Of a stretch of DNA of 64,000 nucleotides, positions 17,794 through 27,160 are shown in pieces. The notes under the pieces are model-generated. The model was not told where the DNA came from. It saw only the letters and a list, made by a program, of their open reading frames with translations, and made no database searches. The stretch's first letter is position 1; each line of letters opens with the position of its first letter. Origin of the DNA: Anaerolineales bacterium (GTDB taxonomy: Bacteria > Chloroflexota > Anaerolineae > 4572-78 > J111); NCBI GenBank assembly GCA_020634855.1, contig JACKAU010000013.1, forward strand, positions 124,001 through 188,000. Reading direction: 5' to 3'. The translations under genes and the position numbers were made by a program.

Positions 17794-20448
17794 TCAACGC
17801 TTGGGCAATCTTTTGGCGATCTCGAGTACAATTAATCTCTCTACTTCCAGCTCCTGTGCAATCATTTTATCAACCACCTTTGAATCGTAATACTGCTTGG
17901 CTTGTTTCCATTCACGCCAGGGACGATCGCCCTTCGAGGAATTGAAACTTCCCTTCATCGCCACAAGGTTGTCGCGCATATTCACGATTTCCAGTTGATC
18001 CTCCCACCTGAGCTTTTCGAAGCCGCGAAATTTCGGATCGGTCGTGATCCGCCGAATGGCGACAATGTGATCGGGCGCAATGTGGTCCTTGGTTAAATCG
18101 ACCTTGAAGTTGCCCACCTTATCCTCGCCGTTGGCCAGCCTGGTCACGTCGCGAAATTCTTTCCGGTTACGAGCGGCTGCCCCCAGTTTTTCGTGCAGTT
18201 TTAAGGTGGAATCCCGCAGCGCCTTTTCCGCCAAAAGCTCCGCGGCTTCGGCAATGGACTTCGTTTGTTCCGCCCCCTTGAGAGCATCCAATAGGTCTTC
18301 TTTGACCTTGCCGGAGGAAGATGCGGGGAGATTGCTGAGTTGACTCTTGAGATCCTGAACGGTGTTGCGTGCTTGTCGGCTCCTTTCTGCTGCTGCGTCA
18401 TATGAAGCGGCAAAATCCGGCTCTTGGCCGGGCTTTACTGCCCGTTCTACTTTTGGCTTGGTCCGAGATGCTTCTATTTCTGCCCACTTGTCCGCAGCTT
18501 TTCTTCTATCCGCTGCTTCGGCTTCTTCTTGGACGCGCTTGTCGGAAGCTTTCCGATTTTGTTTGGCCGACACTCTCTGCTTGGCCGCCGTCTCGATTTC
18601 TTCTTGGGCTAGTTTGTCGGCGGCTTGCTGCTTGCGTGCAGATGCCGGCTCTTGTTCATGCTCTTGCTGCTGCTGAGCCACCGCTTCTTCTTCTTGGCGT
18701 TTGCGCTGGCGCTCTGTTTCAGCGGCCTGGCGTCGCTGTTCGGCCTGCTGCAATTCACGCTCTTGGCGCTCGTGCTCGCGCTTGGCTTTAAGGAGCGTTT
18801 CGGCTTCTTCAGCATTGCCTTTGGCCTTCAGCAAAACCTCGCGCGTCTCGGCGCTGTCGCCATATTGCTTAACGAACCGCTCAACCTTGCGCCACTGCAC
18901 CAGCTCCTTGGCTACTTTCGTGGTCCCCCAGGTGGCGGCCCACAGCGCAATATCCGCGGCCAGCCCAACGAGAACCGAAGCCAGTCGGGCGGACGCGTGC
19001 TCCATCTCCACTACGGTGTTAGCGCCCCCAGCATCCTTGAGAGCGCCACCCACATCGAAGGCCGCCTGGATTCCATCGAGGCCGAATTTAATCGCCAGCA
19101 CGAGGTCAACGGCAACGTTCAGGCCAGGGATAGCCTGAGCCACGAGGATGGCCACCATCGTGCCAATCATCTTGAGCCAGTTGTCTTTGATGGCTTCATA
19201 CACTTCCTTGCCGGCAGCGGCAAAGTAGTCACGCGCCTCCGCCCAAACGAGCGCTCGCCAGATACAATCGAATTTTCCGGCGCTGGCGATCCGGGCATCG
19301 ACCTTGGCGATGGCTTCCCACAGTGGATGGACCTCCTCGGCCAGCCAACTAAACTGCATGCCCCCGGTGCCGGGACCTCTGTAGAACCGCGTGGGCAGTT
19401 GAAGCTGAAGCGCCACGACCGTCTTGCGCATATCGCTGCTGGCTGCGGCCACCTCAAACGCGCTGAGCTTGCGTTGAAACAGGCCCGCGGCCCCTTTCAG
19501 GCTCAGGTATTCATCTTTATCGATCACCAGCTTGCCCTGGCGGATTTCGTCAATCTGGTTATCAAGTCGCCACTTGTACCATTGCACCAGGATATAATGC
19601 GTCTGGGCGCGCTCCCAGTACCAGAGACCTCGGGTGAACTGACTAATCGCTTCATTTGAGGTGTCATAGGCGTGTCTCAAGCTCAGGGCCATTATCGCCA
19701 CATCGCTCCGACGGACGCTGCTTGCCTCGGCTTTGGCAAGTGGCAGGCCGCGATCCCACACGTTGTCGGCCAGCCCATTTGCCAACCCAAACGCGCGACT
19801 TTTGGCCGATTCGAACGTACGGCGCAAAGCGTCGAGATCGACCGAAGGGTAAAACTCTCGGCGGACTCGCCAGGCCCAGGTATTGGGAAAGGCCGCTCCC
19901 TCGTCAAAGAGGAGCGCGTCGCGCTCGTCTTTATCGGTCAACTGTTCGGCCGTTTTCAGGGTCTTGTCTTCATCGTCGCCGAGATCGACGCACAAATCGA
20001 TGAACGTGTCGACCTCATCCAGATTTTTGAAGGGGTTTGCCGGGCCTAAGTTCAGCAAAATAAAGATGCGCCGAGCGCGCGCACGCTCGTCTATCGAGGC
20101 AAGGTTTTTCGACTGCTTCTCCCAAGCGTCTACGGCGCTTTGCCACATGGCCTCTATCTGCGTGTCCGTGTCGCCGGTAACCGGCGCATCGACGGTTTTG
20201 CCGCCGTGATCGTACGAAGGCACACCATAGCGCCCATTAGACAAACGCGACTGATCGATGCGCTCGCGGATCGGGGCGACGGTCTCAACCGAGGGGGCAT
20301 AGCCATGCTCCCGGAGGGTACGCCGGGCCTGCTCAAGGCGTGCGGTCACGGCGCGGGTCACAGTTTGGCCCAATTGTTCAAGCTGCGCCTCGCTCAGTTC
20401 GCCGGCAAGGCGCAGTTTGATGGGAATGTAGCAGTTGATTTGCGGCAT
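17794..20448 (-). CDS. Effector-like protein 2: injection-system loading module plus HNH-type nuclease tail
   Basis: This 884-residue protein begins with the same module as its neighbour: INCYIPIKLRL, a helix with LSEAQLEQL, then PIRERI and VPSYDHGG. Residues ~440-540 are hydrophobic and helical. Residues ~570-680 are a long charged coiled coil rich in Ala, Glu, Lys and Gln. The last ~97 residues look like a His-Me finger/HNH nuclease: DHIAPDHIV from residue 788, MRDN at ~824-827, then FNSSKGD with Asn ~836. These supply the expected Asp-His, Asn and Asn. An order of delivery tag, spacer and toxin is typical of contractile-system cargo. Alternatively it could be a particle component with an unrelated C-terminal fold. 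Confidence 0.65.
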   Translation of the reverse strand: MPQINCYIPIKLRLAGELSEAQLEQLGQTVTRAVTARLEQARRTLREHGYAPSVETVAPIRERIDQSRLSNGRYGVPSYDHGGKTVDAPVTGDTDTQIEAMWQSAVDAWEKQSKNLASIDERARARRIFILLNLGPANPFKNLDEVDTFIDLCVDLGDDEDKTLKTAEQLTDKDERDALLFDEGAAFPNTWAWRVRREFYPSVDLDALRRTFESAKSRAFGLANGLADNVWDRGLPLAKAEASSVRRSDVAIMALSLRHAYDTSNEAISQFTRGLWYWERAQTHYILVQWYKWRLDNQIDEIRQGKLVIDKDEYLSLKGAAGLFQRKLSAFEVAAASSDMRKTVVALQLQLPTRFYRGPGTGGMQFSWLAEEVHPLWEAIAKVDARIASAGKFDCIWRALVWAEARDYFAAAGKEVYEAIKDNWLKMIGTMVAILVAQAIPGLNVAVDLVLAIKFGLDGIQAAFDVGGALKDAGGANTVVEMEHASARLASVLVGLAADIALWAATWGTTKVAKELVQWRKVERFVKQYGDSAETREVLLKAKGNAEEAETLLKAKREHERQERELQQAEQRRQAAETERQRKRQEEEAVAQQQQEHEQEPASARKQQAADKLAQEEIETAAKQRVSAKQNRKASDKRVQEEAEAADRRKAADKWAEIEASRTKPKVERAVKPGQEPDFAASYDAAAERSRQARNTVQDLKSQLSNLPASSSGKVKEDLLDALKGAEQTKSIAEAAELLAEKALRDSTLKLHEKLGAAARNRKEFRDVTRLANGEDKVGNFKVDLTKDHIAPDHIVAIRRITTDPKFRGFEKLRWEDQLEIVNMRDNLVAMKGSFNSSKGDRPWREWKQAKQYYDSKVVDKMIAQELEVERLIVLEIAKRLPKR

Positions 20449-20474
20449 AGCGTGACCCAGGCCGTAGCCTAAAT

Positions 20475-21572
20475 TTAGGCGGTCAAGACAACCAGCAAGC
20501 GCGCCCCGCCCACCACCGTGCCGGCTTCATCCCGCTGTACGAGATCGAAGGCGTGGACCGCGCCCGGCTGTTCACCGGCATCGAATTTCAATTGGACGGC
20601 CAGCGGGTTCACCTGGCCTTCCTTAAGTTTCACCTGGAGATTTTGACCCGCCCCCACCCCTTCCGCCTCGAAAGCAAAGTCCGGTCGAAAACGGGAGAAG
20701 AATAGCGGGGTAAATTTATTCTCGTCCACCTGTAGCAAGTAGCGACCGTGATCCACGGCGCGCGCCAGAGCGATATCCTTAGGCATGACCAGGCTGGCCC
20801 CGGTCGCGGCTAAATCATGCACACCGGCCCGGCGATAGGTAATGTCCGGCATCGACCGGAACTGGGCGCGGGTCGCTTTGACAAAGGCCGTCTTGGATAG
20901 GGTCCGCCGGATTTCGATAACACCGCGAAAATCGCCCTGCGGCAAGGGATTGGCTAATTTCATGCGAAAGCCCATGCCGCCCTGATTGGCAGATTGAACC
21001 ACAACCGCAATATTGCGCTGCCCATGATGGGTGTCGCATAAAAAGCTGAACGTGTTGGTAAAGGGCGCGGGCCGCAGCGATAAGGGGCTGCCGTCACTGC
21101 CGTCATTAAGATAGCAGTTAGCGGCAATGCAGACATGCCCCCCATTGAGCGCGGCGTCACCGGCCGTCGGTTTCCAGGGGCCGCAGGTGATCGGGAAGCT
21201 ATTGCCGGGATTGATCGGGCCGGCAGCAAATCCCTCTAGCGGCAACCCGCCGGGATTGGCCGAAGCCAGCGAAGACGAAGGGGTGACGCCCATCGTAAAA
21301 TCGCAGACCCAAACCTCAATTTTTACATCCTGGACCGCCTGGTTCGACCGGTTGGCGACCCGGACTTCGATGAAGTGGTTGGGGGTTAGCGCCGGATTGG
21401 GATCCACCCGAGCTTTGCCGTCATTAATACCACCCTGTAGACGAATATTGGGGCTGCCCCAGTAGGGCGTACCGTCGGGCAAGGGGCGGGGGGTTGTCAT
21501 AGAGGCGGTATCCGTACCATTGAAGCCAATGAGCAACTGTCCTGTATTAATTTCGGCTGGTTGACAAGGCAT
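20475..21572 (-). CDS. Unknown beta-rich protein of the injection locus
   Basis: This 365-residue protein has an Ig/CARDB-like stretch (FIEVRVANRSNQAVQDVKIE) in its first third and a Gly/Pro/Asn-rich low-helix composition throughout. No signal peptide or membrane helix is seen. It sits between the short fibre-like gene and the effectors, 27 nt from the next gene. Such proteins in particle loci are often surface or adhesin subunits, but no named family was recognised. Confidence 0.55.
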   Translation of the reverse strand: MPCQPAEINTGQLLIGFNGTDTASMTTPRPLPDGTPYWGSPNIRLQGGINDGKARVDPNPALTPNHFIEVRVANRSNQAVQDVKIEVWVCDFTMGVTPSSSLASANPGGLPLEGFAAGPINPGNSFPITCGPWKPTAGDAALNGGHVCIAANCYLNDGSDGSPLSLRPAPFTNTFSFLCDTHHGQRNIAVVVQSANQGGMGFRMKLANPLPQGDFRGVIEIRRTLSKTAFVKATRAQFRSMPDITYRRAGVHDLAATGASLVMPKDIALARAVDHGRYLLQVDENKFTPLFFSRFRPDFAFEAEGVGAGQNLQVKLKEGQVNPLAVQLKFDAGEQPGAVHAFDLVQRDEAGTVVGGARLLVVLTA

Positions 21573-21601
21573 TAGCGTTCTCCTTTGCTAATCAAAATAA
21601 T

Positions 21602-22213
21602 TTACTGCGATTGATAGGTAATTTGAAACGCCGTCAAGATCACCGTGTCGGCTTGTTGGGCGTTGTTGACTTCGGCCAGGATAAAGCATTTGAACTGGGC
21701 CGGATCAACCTGAGCAAAGGTCGCGTCGCCCGGCACAGTTAAATCAAAGGGATCGCTGGTGCCGTTGATGGCGGCGATACGCTCTCGATTGCCGCCATCG
21801 GCAATGGGCATCCGAAACAGGGAGATCTGTAGACTGCCGGCCCCCGAATTACGCCCAATCGCCCGAAGAGAGACAATTTGCACCGGTCCCGGAAAACTGA
21901 CCGACATCATCCCGGCGGCGCTGGTTTGATTGGGCGGTTTCTGGGCTAACCCTTGCAGGTGCGACCAGCCATTGACCGCCGTTTGCACCAGATTGGGGGT
22001 CAGGGTCAGCTTAATTGCTGCCGGCGGCGGCTTCTGTCCCAGCGCGGCCAAGGCTGCGTTGATCTGGTTGACCACCTGCGACAGCGCGTCGAAATCGCCC
22101 TCGATGTCGTGAAAGTGCTGGTTGAAACCGGTGGGGCCGCCGGCCTGCACCCGATCGACGTTGTCTTGCCAATCGGTGTGCTGGAATTTGCGAGTGTAAG
22201 TAATATTAGCCAA
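21602..22213 (-). CDS. Unknown injection-locus protein, possible short tail-fibre or baseplate decoration
   Basis: This 203-residue protein has a helical N-terminus (TGFNQHFHDIEGDFDALSQV) suited to trimeric coiled-coil contact, followed by a beta-rich C-terminal domain. That layout is common for phage-tail receptor or decoration proteins. It starts 12 nt after the large tail-I/LamG gene with a good AAGGAG site. No family is recognised, and the fibre role is only inferred from position and layout. Confidence 0.5.
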   Translation of the reverse strand: MANITYTRKFQHTDWQDNVDRVQAGGPTGFNQHFHDIEGDFDALSQVVNQINAALAALGQKPPPAAIKLTLTPNLVQTAVNGWSHLQGLAQKPPNQTSAAGMMSVSFPGPVQIVSLRAIGRNSGAGSLQISLFRMPIADGGNRERIAAINGTSDPFDLTVPGDATFAQVDPAQFKCFILAEVNNAQQADTVILTAFQITYQSQ

Positions 22214-22225
22214 GGGTTACTCCTT

Positions 22226-25200
22226 TCACTGGCGCGGCGCGGGGCCGCGCACCCGATATTTAGGATAGGTATAGTCCGGGTTGGCCTCCAACGCGCTGCC
22301 TTGCAGTTCGACCACGCGCTTACGCAGCGCTTGAGTAATGACTTCAACCCCGATAGGATGGAAGGCGTTGAGAATATTCATGACCAGATCGTACTGCTCC
22401 TTGCGGATGATAGCATTGGCGGCTTCCAGCGCCGGTTTCAGCCGCACCTCAAAGGTGTATGGGGCCGGATTGTCGCCTATCAGATAAAACGCCTGCACCC
22501 GCACCCGGCCCGCCTGCCGGCCCAACAGATCGACCGAAGGCTGCGTCACACTACTCAAACGCGCTTGGGCCTGATCGGCCAGGCCCAAGGTCCATTGCAA
22601 ACGGACGCCGGCCCCGACATCGCCTGGCTTGACTTGAACGGCCAGGCTGATCTGGCTACCTTCATCCAGCCGGTCGGCGCCATCGACGACCACCAGGTCG
22701 GCCTCGGCCTGACGAACCAGCACATCCGGGTCCTGGCGGCGAACGAAGGTGAAGCCGGCGGCAAACGCCAGCGACGCGAGCTGACCGGGGGTTAAGGTGG
22801 TATGACGCAGAGTCAGGCCACGGCCCACGCCGGTAAGGTCGGTCGCCCCCGGAGCGAAGGCGCTCTCAATCTGCAACTGGCCGCCCAAGCCGCCGGCGTT
22901 GAGCAGATCGAGCAGCCGGGTCAACCGCGCCGCCGCCGTCGCTTGCATGAGGTGATGGTTGGGATCGGCTCCATAGTCGGCCCGCGCATCGTTGTGGTTG
23001 ACCAGAAAGGCCGGATGAAAGAAACGATCCGGCTCGCCGGCCACGGCCTCGCTCACCGCCAGAGCGCCGTCACGGCCAATGGTGTTGTTGTTCGCCAAAT
23101 CCTTCAGACCGATGCGTAGCGTACGAGTTGCGGAGACCGTGTTCCGCCGCCGGGTGACGTCGATCTTCACCGTCAGGTCGCCGGGGGTGCTAAGCTGCAT
23201 CGTAGCGCCAGCGGCTGTCCGTGAACCGTTAAAGGTCGCCCGGCCTTCGCCACAGGCAATCGTCAGCCACCGGTAAACGGTGTCTTGGGGCAGCGCCGGC
23301 CGAACCGTCACCGTTAGCGGGTCGCCCACCAGACCATCCAGGCCGGTGAAGTCGGCTGCCGGTGAGGTCACAATCTCGATGTATTCTGCCACGGCGCACG
23401 AAGCGTAGACCCCGTCCCCCTGACCCTGATAGCAAACGAAGGTGAAACCGGCGCGATGAGCCAGGGCGGCCAATCGCCCGGTCGCAATGGTGGTGTGGCT
23501 GAACCGCAGGCCGCGGCCGGTTGCCCGCAAATCGGGTGCGCGCGGGTCGAAACCGCTCTGTAAGGTGAGCTGCCCCGCGCCGGCCTCGGGCGCAGCCAAA
23601 TCGAGCAGGCGATTGAGGGCGCGCTCGACCACCAACTGCACCCGGTGCGGGTCGGGCGGCAGCTCATTCCGGTTCAAGTCTCTCGGGTCGGGCGCGAGGT
23701 AGGTCACTTGAGGGTCGTTGTGCGTGACCAGAAAGACCGGATCAAACAACGTCTCCTCGACGGCGCTGCCACACACATCTACCTCTTTCACCCGGCGGTT
23801 GCCGGCCGCGTCGATGCACTCGCCGGGCAGCAGGGCGACCGGATCGATGGTGATGGTCTTTGCGCCGCCGACGATGTCGGTGTTGGTCTCGTTGACGATC
23901 AGCGGGGCGGGATCGTCGTTGACCGGGCCGATGGCCTCGTTTAACATCGCCTGCAAATTGGCGGGCGTCGGCAAGACCCAGCGGCGGAAGAAATGCAGCC
24001 GCCGGCGGTAACTGTCATCACTTTCGCCCAGCACCGGGTGAAAGGCGCTGCGGGCAACTTTCGACAGGCGCACCTCTTCGACCACCCCCTGCAAGGCCGC
24101 GCCGGGATAACCGATGCGCACCGGCTCGGCGTTGGTGATGGCTTGCAAATCGCCCAACGCGGCCTGAGCAACCGGCTGCCCATTGACGTAAAGCCGGGCA
24201 ACTCCGGCCGGGCGGTCGATGACGGCGGCCAGATGGGTAAAGCCGTCGGTGGGGATGGCGGCGTCGGCGAAGAGGACGAGCGGCGGGTTAAGGCCATCGC
24301 TCACCAGCCAACGCGGGTTGAGCGGCAGGCCCCGCCCAAAATCACCAAGGCTCAAGGCCCAGCCCGCCTGATCGGTCGCCGGGTCGGGATGTTTGCTCAA
24401 CAGATGGCCGTCGGCCGCGTTCTGGCTGGGTTGGACAAAACACTCGGCGGTGAAACTTTGGTTGAGGCCCAGATCGAAATCGCTGTGAGAGAGAATCTCG
24501 ACCACGGCGTTGGCGGCTTGAAAGGCAAAACCGCTACCAAAGCGTCCCGGCGCTCCGACCTGCACCGCTCCGGCCAACGCGCCGTGATGCCCCGGCCGGT
24601 TCGGATAATCGCCCATCATATCCTTTACCGCCGGGTTAGCGCCGGCCTGATCGTTGAGGTGGTAGAGAGCGATGGTGTCCGCCTCAAAAGAATAGGGCAG
24701 CGGCGGGAAGCGGGGGATGCCCAGATCGTACCCGATCAGGTCGAGGCTGAGACCGAGCGCCTGGCTCAACCGGCGTTGGGCGGTTGTGCGGGCCATCTGC
24801 CGCCGAATATGATCGCGCTCCCAGCCCAGCACCCACAGCAGTTTGGCGATATTACCCAGCAGCGCCGTTAAGCCCCACCAACCGGCCACATCCTCATCGA
24901 CGGCGGGCGGACTCATCGTCACCTTGGTCAGCCGCGCCTCCGGCCCTTCGTTTGCGCCTAAATCCAGCACCAACGAGGCCCCGGCCAGCGTTCCCGCCGG
25001 GAGGGTCAGGGTGAGCGGCGGTTGAGGCGGCCCGTTCGGCTCGGCCGTATAGTCAATTGTCACCTGGGTGTCCACGCTGAGATCGCGCCAGGCCGTCAGA
25101 ATGTAGCGGGGGGCCGGCGGCGGGCCAAAGCGCGCCCGGTGCTCCAGAAAATCATAGGCGGCTACGGGAGCTTGAGTGGGGCTGCCCTGAGCTACCAGCG

Positions 25201-25291
25201 TCAAGGGTAAGGTATCGGCCCCGCGAGCGAAGGGCGTGGTCAGGCGGCGGGCCATGTGGCCAACCGATAGGACCGGCATCAGCGCGCTCAT
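22226..25291 (-). CDS. Tail protein I-type baseplate/fibre protein with LamG-like domain and internal repeats
   Basis: This 1021-residue protein overlaps the baseplate J gene by 4 nt, the usual J-I order. Residues ~150-200 and ~440-470 match the tail-I style wedge region (the latter YRRRLHFFRRWVLPTPANLQ), and the C-terminus ends NILNAFHPIGVEVI. Between them lies a concanavalin-like LamG domain (~205-420: DTIALYHLND to VEEVRLSK). Two ~105-residue repeats follow, each with FLVxHND near its start and GRGLxxxHTT...AGFTFV near its end, each followed by an Ig-like stretch. It probably links the baseplate to target recognition. The insertions make it far longer than phage P2 gpI. Confidence 0.75.
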   Translation of the reverse strand: MSALMPVLSVGHMARRLTTPFARGADTLPLTLVAQGSPTQAPVAAYDFLEHRARFGPPPAPRYILTAWRDLSVDTQVTIDYTAEPNGPPQPPLTLTLPAGTLAGASLVLDLGANEGPEARLTKVTMSPPAVDEDVAGWWGLTALLGNIAKLLWVLGWERDHIRRQMARTTAQRRLSQALGLSLDLIGYDLGIPRFPPLPYSFEADTIALYHLNDQAGANPAVKDMMGDYPNRPGHHGALAGAVQVGAPGRFGSGFAFQAANAVVEILSHSDFDLGLNQSFTAECFVQPSQNAADGHLLSKHPDPATDQAGWALSLGDFGRGLPLNPRWLVSDGLNPPLVLFADAAIPTDGFTHLAAVIDRPAGVARLYVNGQPVAQAALGDLQAITNAEPVRIGYPGAALQGVVEEVRLSKVARSAFHPVLGESDDSYRRRLHFFRRWVLPTPANLQAMLNEAIGPVNDDPAPLIVNETNTDIVGGAKTITIDPVALLPGECIDAAGNRRVKEVDVCGSAVEETLFDPVFLVTHNDPQVTYLAPDPRDLNRNELPPDPHRVQLVVERALNRLLDLAAPEAGAGQLTLQSGFDPRAPDLRATGRGLRFSHTTIATGRLAALAHRAGFTFVCYQGQGDGVYASCAVAEYIEIVTSPAADFTGLDGLVGDPLTVTVRPALPQDTVYRWLTIACGEGRATFNGSRTAAGATMQLSTPGDLTVKIDVTRRRNTVSATRTLRIGLKDLANNNTIGRDGALAVSEAVAGEPDRFFHPAFLVNHNDARADYGADPNHHLMQATAAARLTRLLDLLNAGGLGGQLQIESAFAPGATDLTGVGRGLTLRHTTLTPGQLASLAFAAGFTFVRRQDPDVLVRQAEADLVVVDGADRLDEGSQISLAVQVKPGDVGAGVRLQWTLGLADQAQARLSSVTQPSVDLLGRQAGRVRVQAFYLIGDNPAPYTFEVRLKPALEAANAIIRKEQYDLVMNILNAFHPIGVEVITQALRKRVVELQGSALEANPDYTYPKYRVRGPAPRQ

Positions 25292-26595
25292 TGGGTCACG
25301 ACCTCAAAGTCAATCAGATCGCTGTCGGTTCGAAAGACGGCCAGTTCGGTGGCCCCCATCTCCAGATTTTCGCCGACGGCGGCTTCAATGACCGTGGTTT
25401 GATGAGGCACCGCGCCGAAGGTAATCCGGCCAAAAGCCGGTGGGCAGCGGCGCAAATGGAGTTGCTGCACATCGACCACGCCGGGCTGTTCGCCGAAGGC
25501 GCACATCACCTGGGAGTAAAGCACGCTGCCACCCAACTTGAGCGCCCCGATATCTTTGGCCAACCGCTGCTTAATCGAAGCCAGGAGCGCCTGGGGATCG
25601 TAGCCGGCCCGGATGATGACTTTGGCCCGCACGCCCACATCGATGTGGTTGGCTTCGACAATGTTGGGATGAATGCCCACCGGCCGCACCCGATCAACCG
25701 CCTCGCCGACCTGCTCGAAGATGCCCGGTACATTGCCGGTGGTTCGCCAGGGCCAGGCAAATTCGTGGGCGACCACAATGTCGAAGAAATAGGCTTCGCC
25801 CACGCTGCGCTCGCTGCTAAAGGGGCGCTGGCTGAAATTGAACAGATTGAAATAGCTCTGTGACACATCGACGCCGCCCAGTGGGTCGAAGAGCAGCACA
25901 TCGATGACGCCGCTGAGGTCGAGTACCGCCCGGCGTACGCTCTCCAACGTCCACAGGTTGCGCGGCAGGCCCAGTAGTCGCCCCCGATAATCGTCATCAC
26001 GCTCAAATTTGTCCCCACCCGTGAAGGGCTGCAAATTCTGCGCGGTAACGGTGGCCAAGCCAAAGTCGCTCAGATAAATCTGTTGATAGACCGGATCGAG
26101 GCCGATAATCGTGTTGGCGGCAATATTGCTGTCCGATCCGCGGGCAAAGGCCTGGACTTTAACCGGGGCCTGCGGCGACGCTGCGTTTAGCGTGACCGGT
26201 GCAGTGGTAAAGAAGGATCGCACCGGAGCGCCGGTCACCACCATCGTTCCTTCGGGCAAAATATAATTCCGGCCGGGTACCGGGTTGTTGATCTTGACCG
26301 TCACCTCGCCGCCGGCGAACAGCCGCCGCCGGGCCAGCCCCACATCTTCACCAAGCAGATCGAGGTTATCGCCCAACGCGGTCGAGACGAAATTGCTGTA
26401 GTAGAGATCCTCCATCCGCTTCCACAGTTCGGCATCTTCGGCGCTGGTTACTTCCAAGAGCTTAAGCAGCGGGCTGGAGGGGGTCAGGTCTATGTTCGGG
26501 CCAAACATCTGGAGGGCGCGGTCCACCCCCTCGCCCAGGATGATGTCGAAGCCTTTGAGATTGAAACCTTCATTTGATACACCGAAACCGGCCAT
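25288..26595 (-). CDS. Baseplate J / gp47-like protein
   Basis: This protein has the family pattern of baseplate J: SPLLKLLEVTSAEDAELW near the N-terminus, a Gly/Pro-rich wedge (PVPGRNYILPEGTMVV), and GGDKFERDDDYRGRLLGLPR. Baseplate J joins hub and wedge and triggers sheath contraction in phage-type tails. A start at 26604 is possible, but AGGA would then touch the codon; ATG 26595 places AGGA 9 nt away and is preferred. It overlaps the next gene by 4 nt. Length ~435 residues is normal. Confidence 0.88.
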   Translation of the reverse strand: MAGFGVSNEGFNLKGFDIILGEGVDRALQMFGPNIDLTPSSPLLKLLEVTSAEDAELWKRMEDLYYSNFVSTALGDNLDLLGEDVGLARRRLFAGGEVTVKINNPVPGRNYILPEGTMVVTGAPVRSFFTTAPVTLNAASPQAPVKVQAFARGSDSNIAANTIIGLDPVYQQIYLSDFGLATVTAQNLQPFTGGDKFERDDDYRGRLLGLPRNLWTLESVRRAVLDLSGVIDVLLFDPLGGVDVSQSYFNLFNFSQRPFSSERSVGEAYFFDIVVAHEFAWPWRTTGNVPGIFEQVGEAVDRVRPVGIHPNIVEANHIDVGVRAKVIIRAGYDPQALLASIKQRLAKDIGALKLGGSVLYSQVMCAFGEQPGVVDVQQLHLRRCPPAFGRITFGAVPHQTTVIEAAVGENLEMGATELAVFRTDSDLIDFEVVTQ

Positions 26596-26638
26596 CGTGT
26601 CCATTCCTGCCGTTAAAAGCGTTTACTTAATAGTTCGG

Positions 26639-26666
26639 GGTAGGACAAACTTAAGTTTGTCCTACA
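26639..26666. repeat. Perfect 26-nt palindrome in the injection operon
   Basis: GTAGGACAAAC (26640-26650), loop TTAA and GTTTGTCCTAC (26655-26665) form an 11-bp stem. It lies in the only sizeable gap of the operon, between the gp25 and baseplate J genes. It matches the palindrome at 37319-37346 except for one compensated base pair and the loop, so it belongs to a REP-like family. It may stabilise or attenuate the upstream mRNA half. Confidence 0.7.
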
Positions 26667-26700
26667 AAACTCTTATGTTCCGATCAGGGGGCACTACCCG

Positions 26701-27147
26701 TTAAACCCCCACCTTCAAAGCCAGAGTAGTCGTTCGATCCTGAACGGTGTCGATCGTGACCTCGACCTGCCAGACCCGGCGATGGTGTTGGTCGCGCAGC
26801 AGCCGTTGATCGACTTCAGGATGCGCGGCCAGGTAGGCCGGATCATCGTCAAACAACACCTGGCGGATATCACTGACCCGAGGGTCAGTCCCTAACGTCC
26901 GCACCAGATTGAGCTTAATCAACTCCTTGATCATCCGCACGCCGTTCGGCTCGATGAAAGCCTGGGTCACATCGAGGCCATAGGTTGTGTTGAAGGGATC
27001 GGAGCCGTAGGGAGTCAGCACCCGCAGAGTTAGCGCCTGGATGAGATTGGCCTGGCCGGTCACCGTGAGCAGTTCGCCGTCCTCGATGACCAGATCGCCG
27101 TCTGCCAATAAAAAGCTGTAACCAAAAGCGTTGTCGTCGTTCATCAT
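26701..27147 (-). CDS. GPW/gp25-like baseplate wedge protein
   Basis: This 148-residue protein is the right size for the family and has its core pattern: NLIQALTLRVLTPYGSDPFN, then YGLDV and a helix ending in EL. gp25 is a sheath-baseplate connector homologous to type VI TssE. An ATGATG start lies behind GAGG. It follows the PAAR gene by 13 nt; the hairpin gap before baseplate J comes after it. Confidence 0.85.
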   Translation of the reverse strand: MMNDDNAFGYSFLLADGDLVIEDGELLTVTGQANLIQALTLRVLTPYGSDPFNTTYGLDVTQAFIEPNGVRMIKELIKLNLVRTLGTDPRVSDIRQVLFDDDPAYLAAHPEVDQRLLRDQHHRRVWQVEVTIDTVQDRTTTLALKVGV

Positions 27148-27160
27148 CTGGCCTCGGTGA

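Noticed and set aside
18625..19659. 344-residue plus-strand frame opposite effector 2
   Set aside because: It mirrors the coding frame of effector 2 and its sequence is Leu/Phe-rich antisense of a charged coiled coil.
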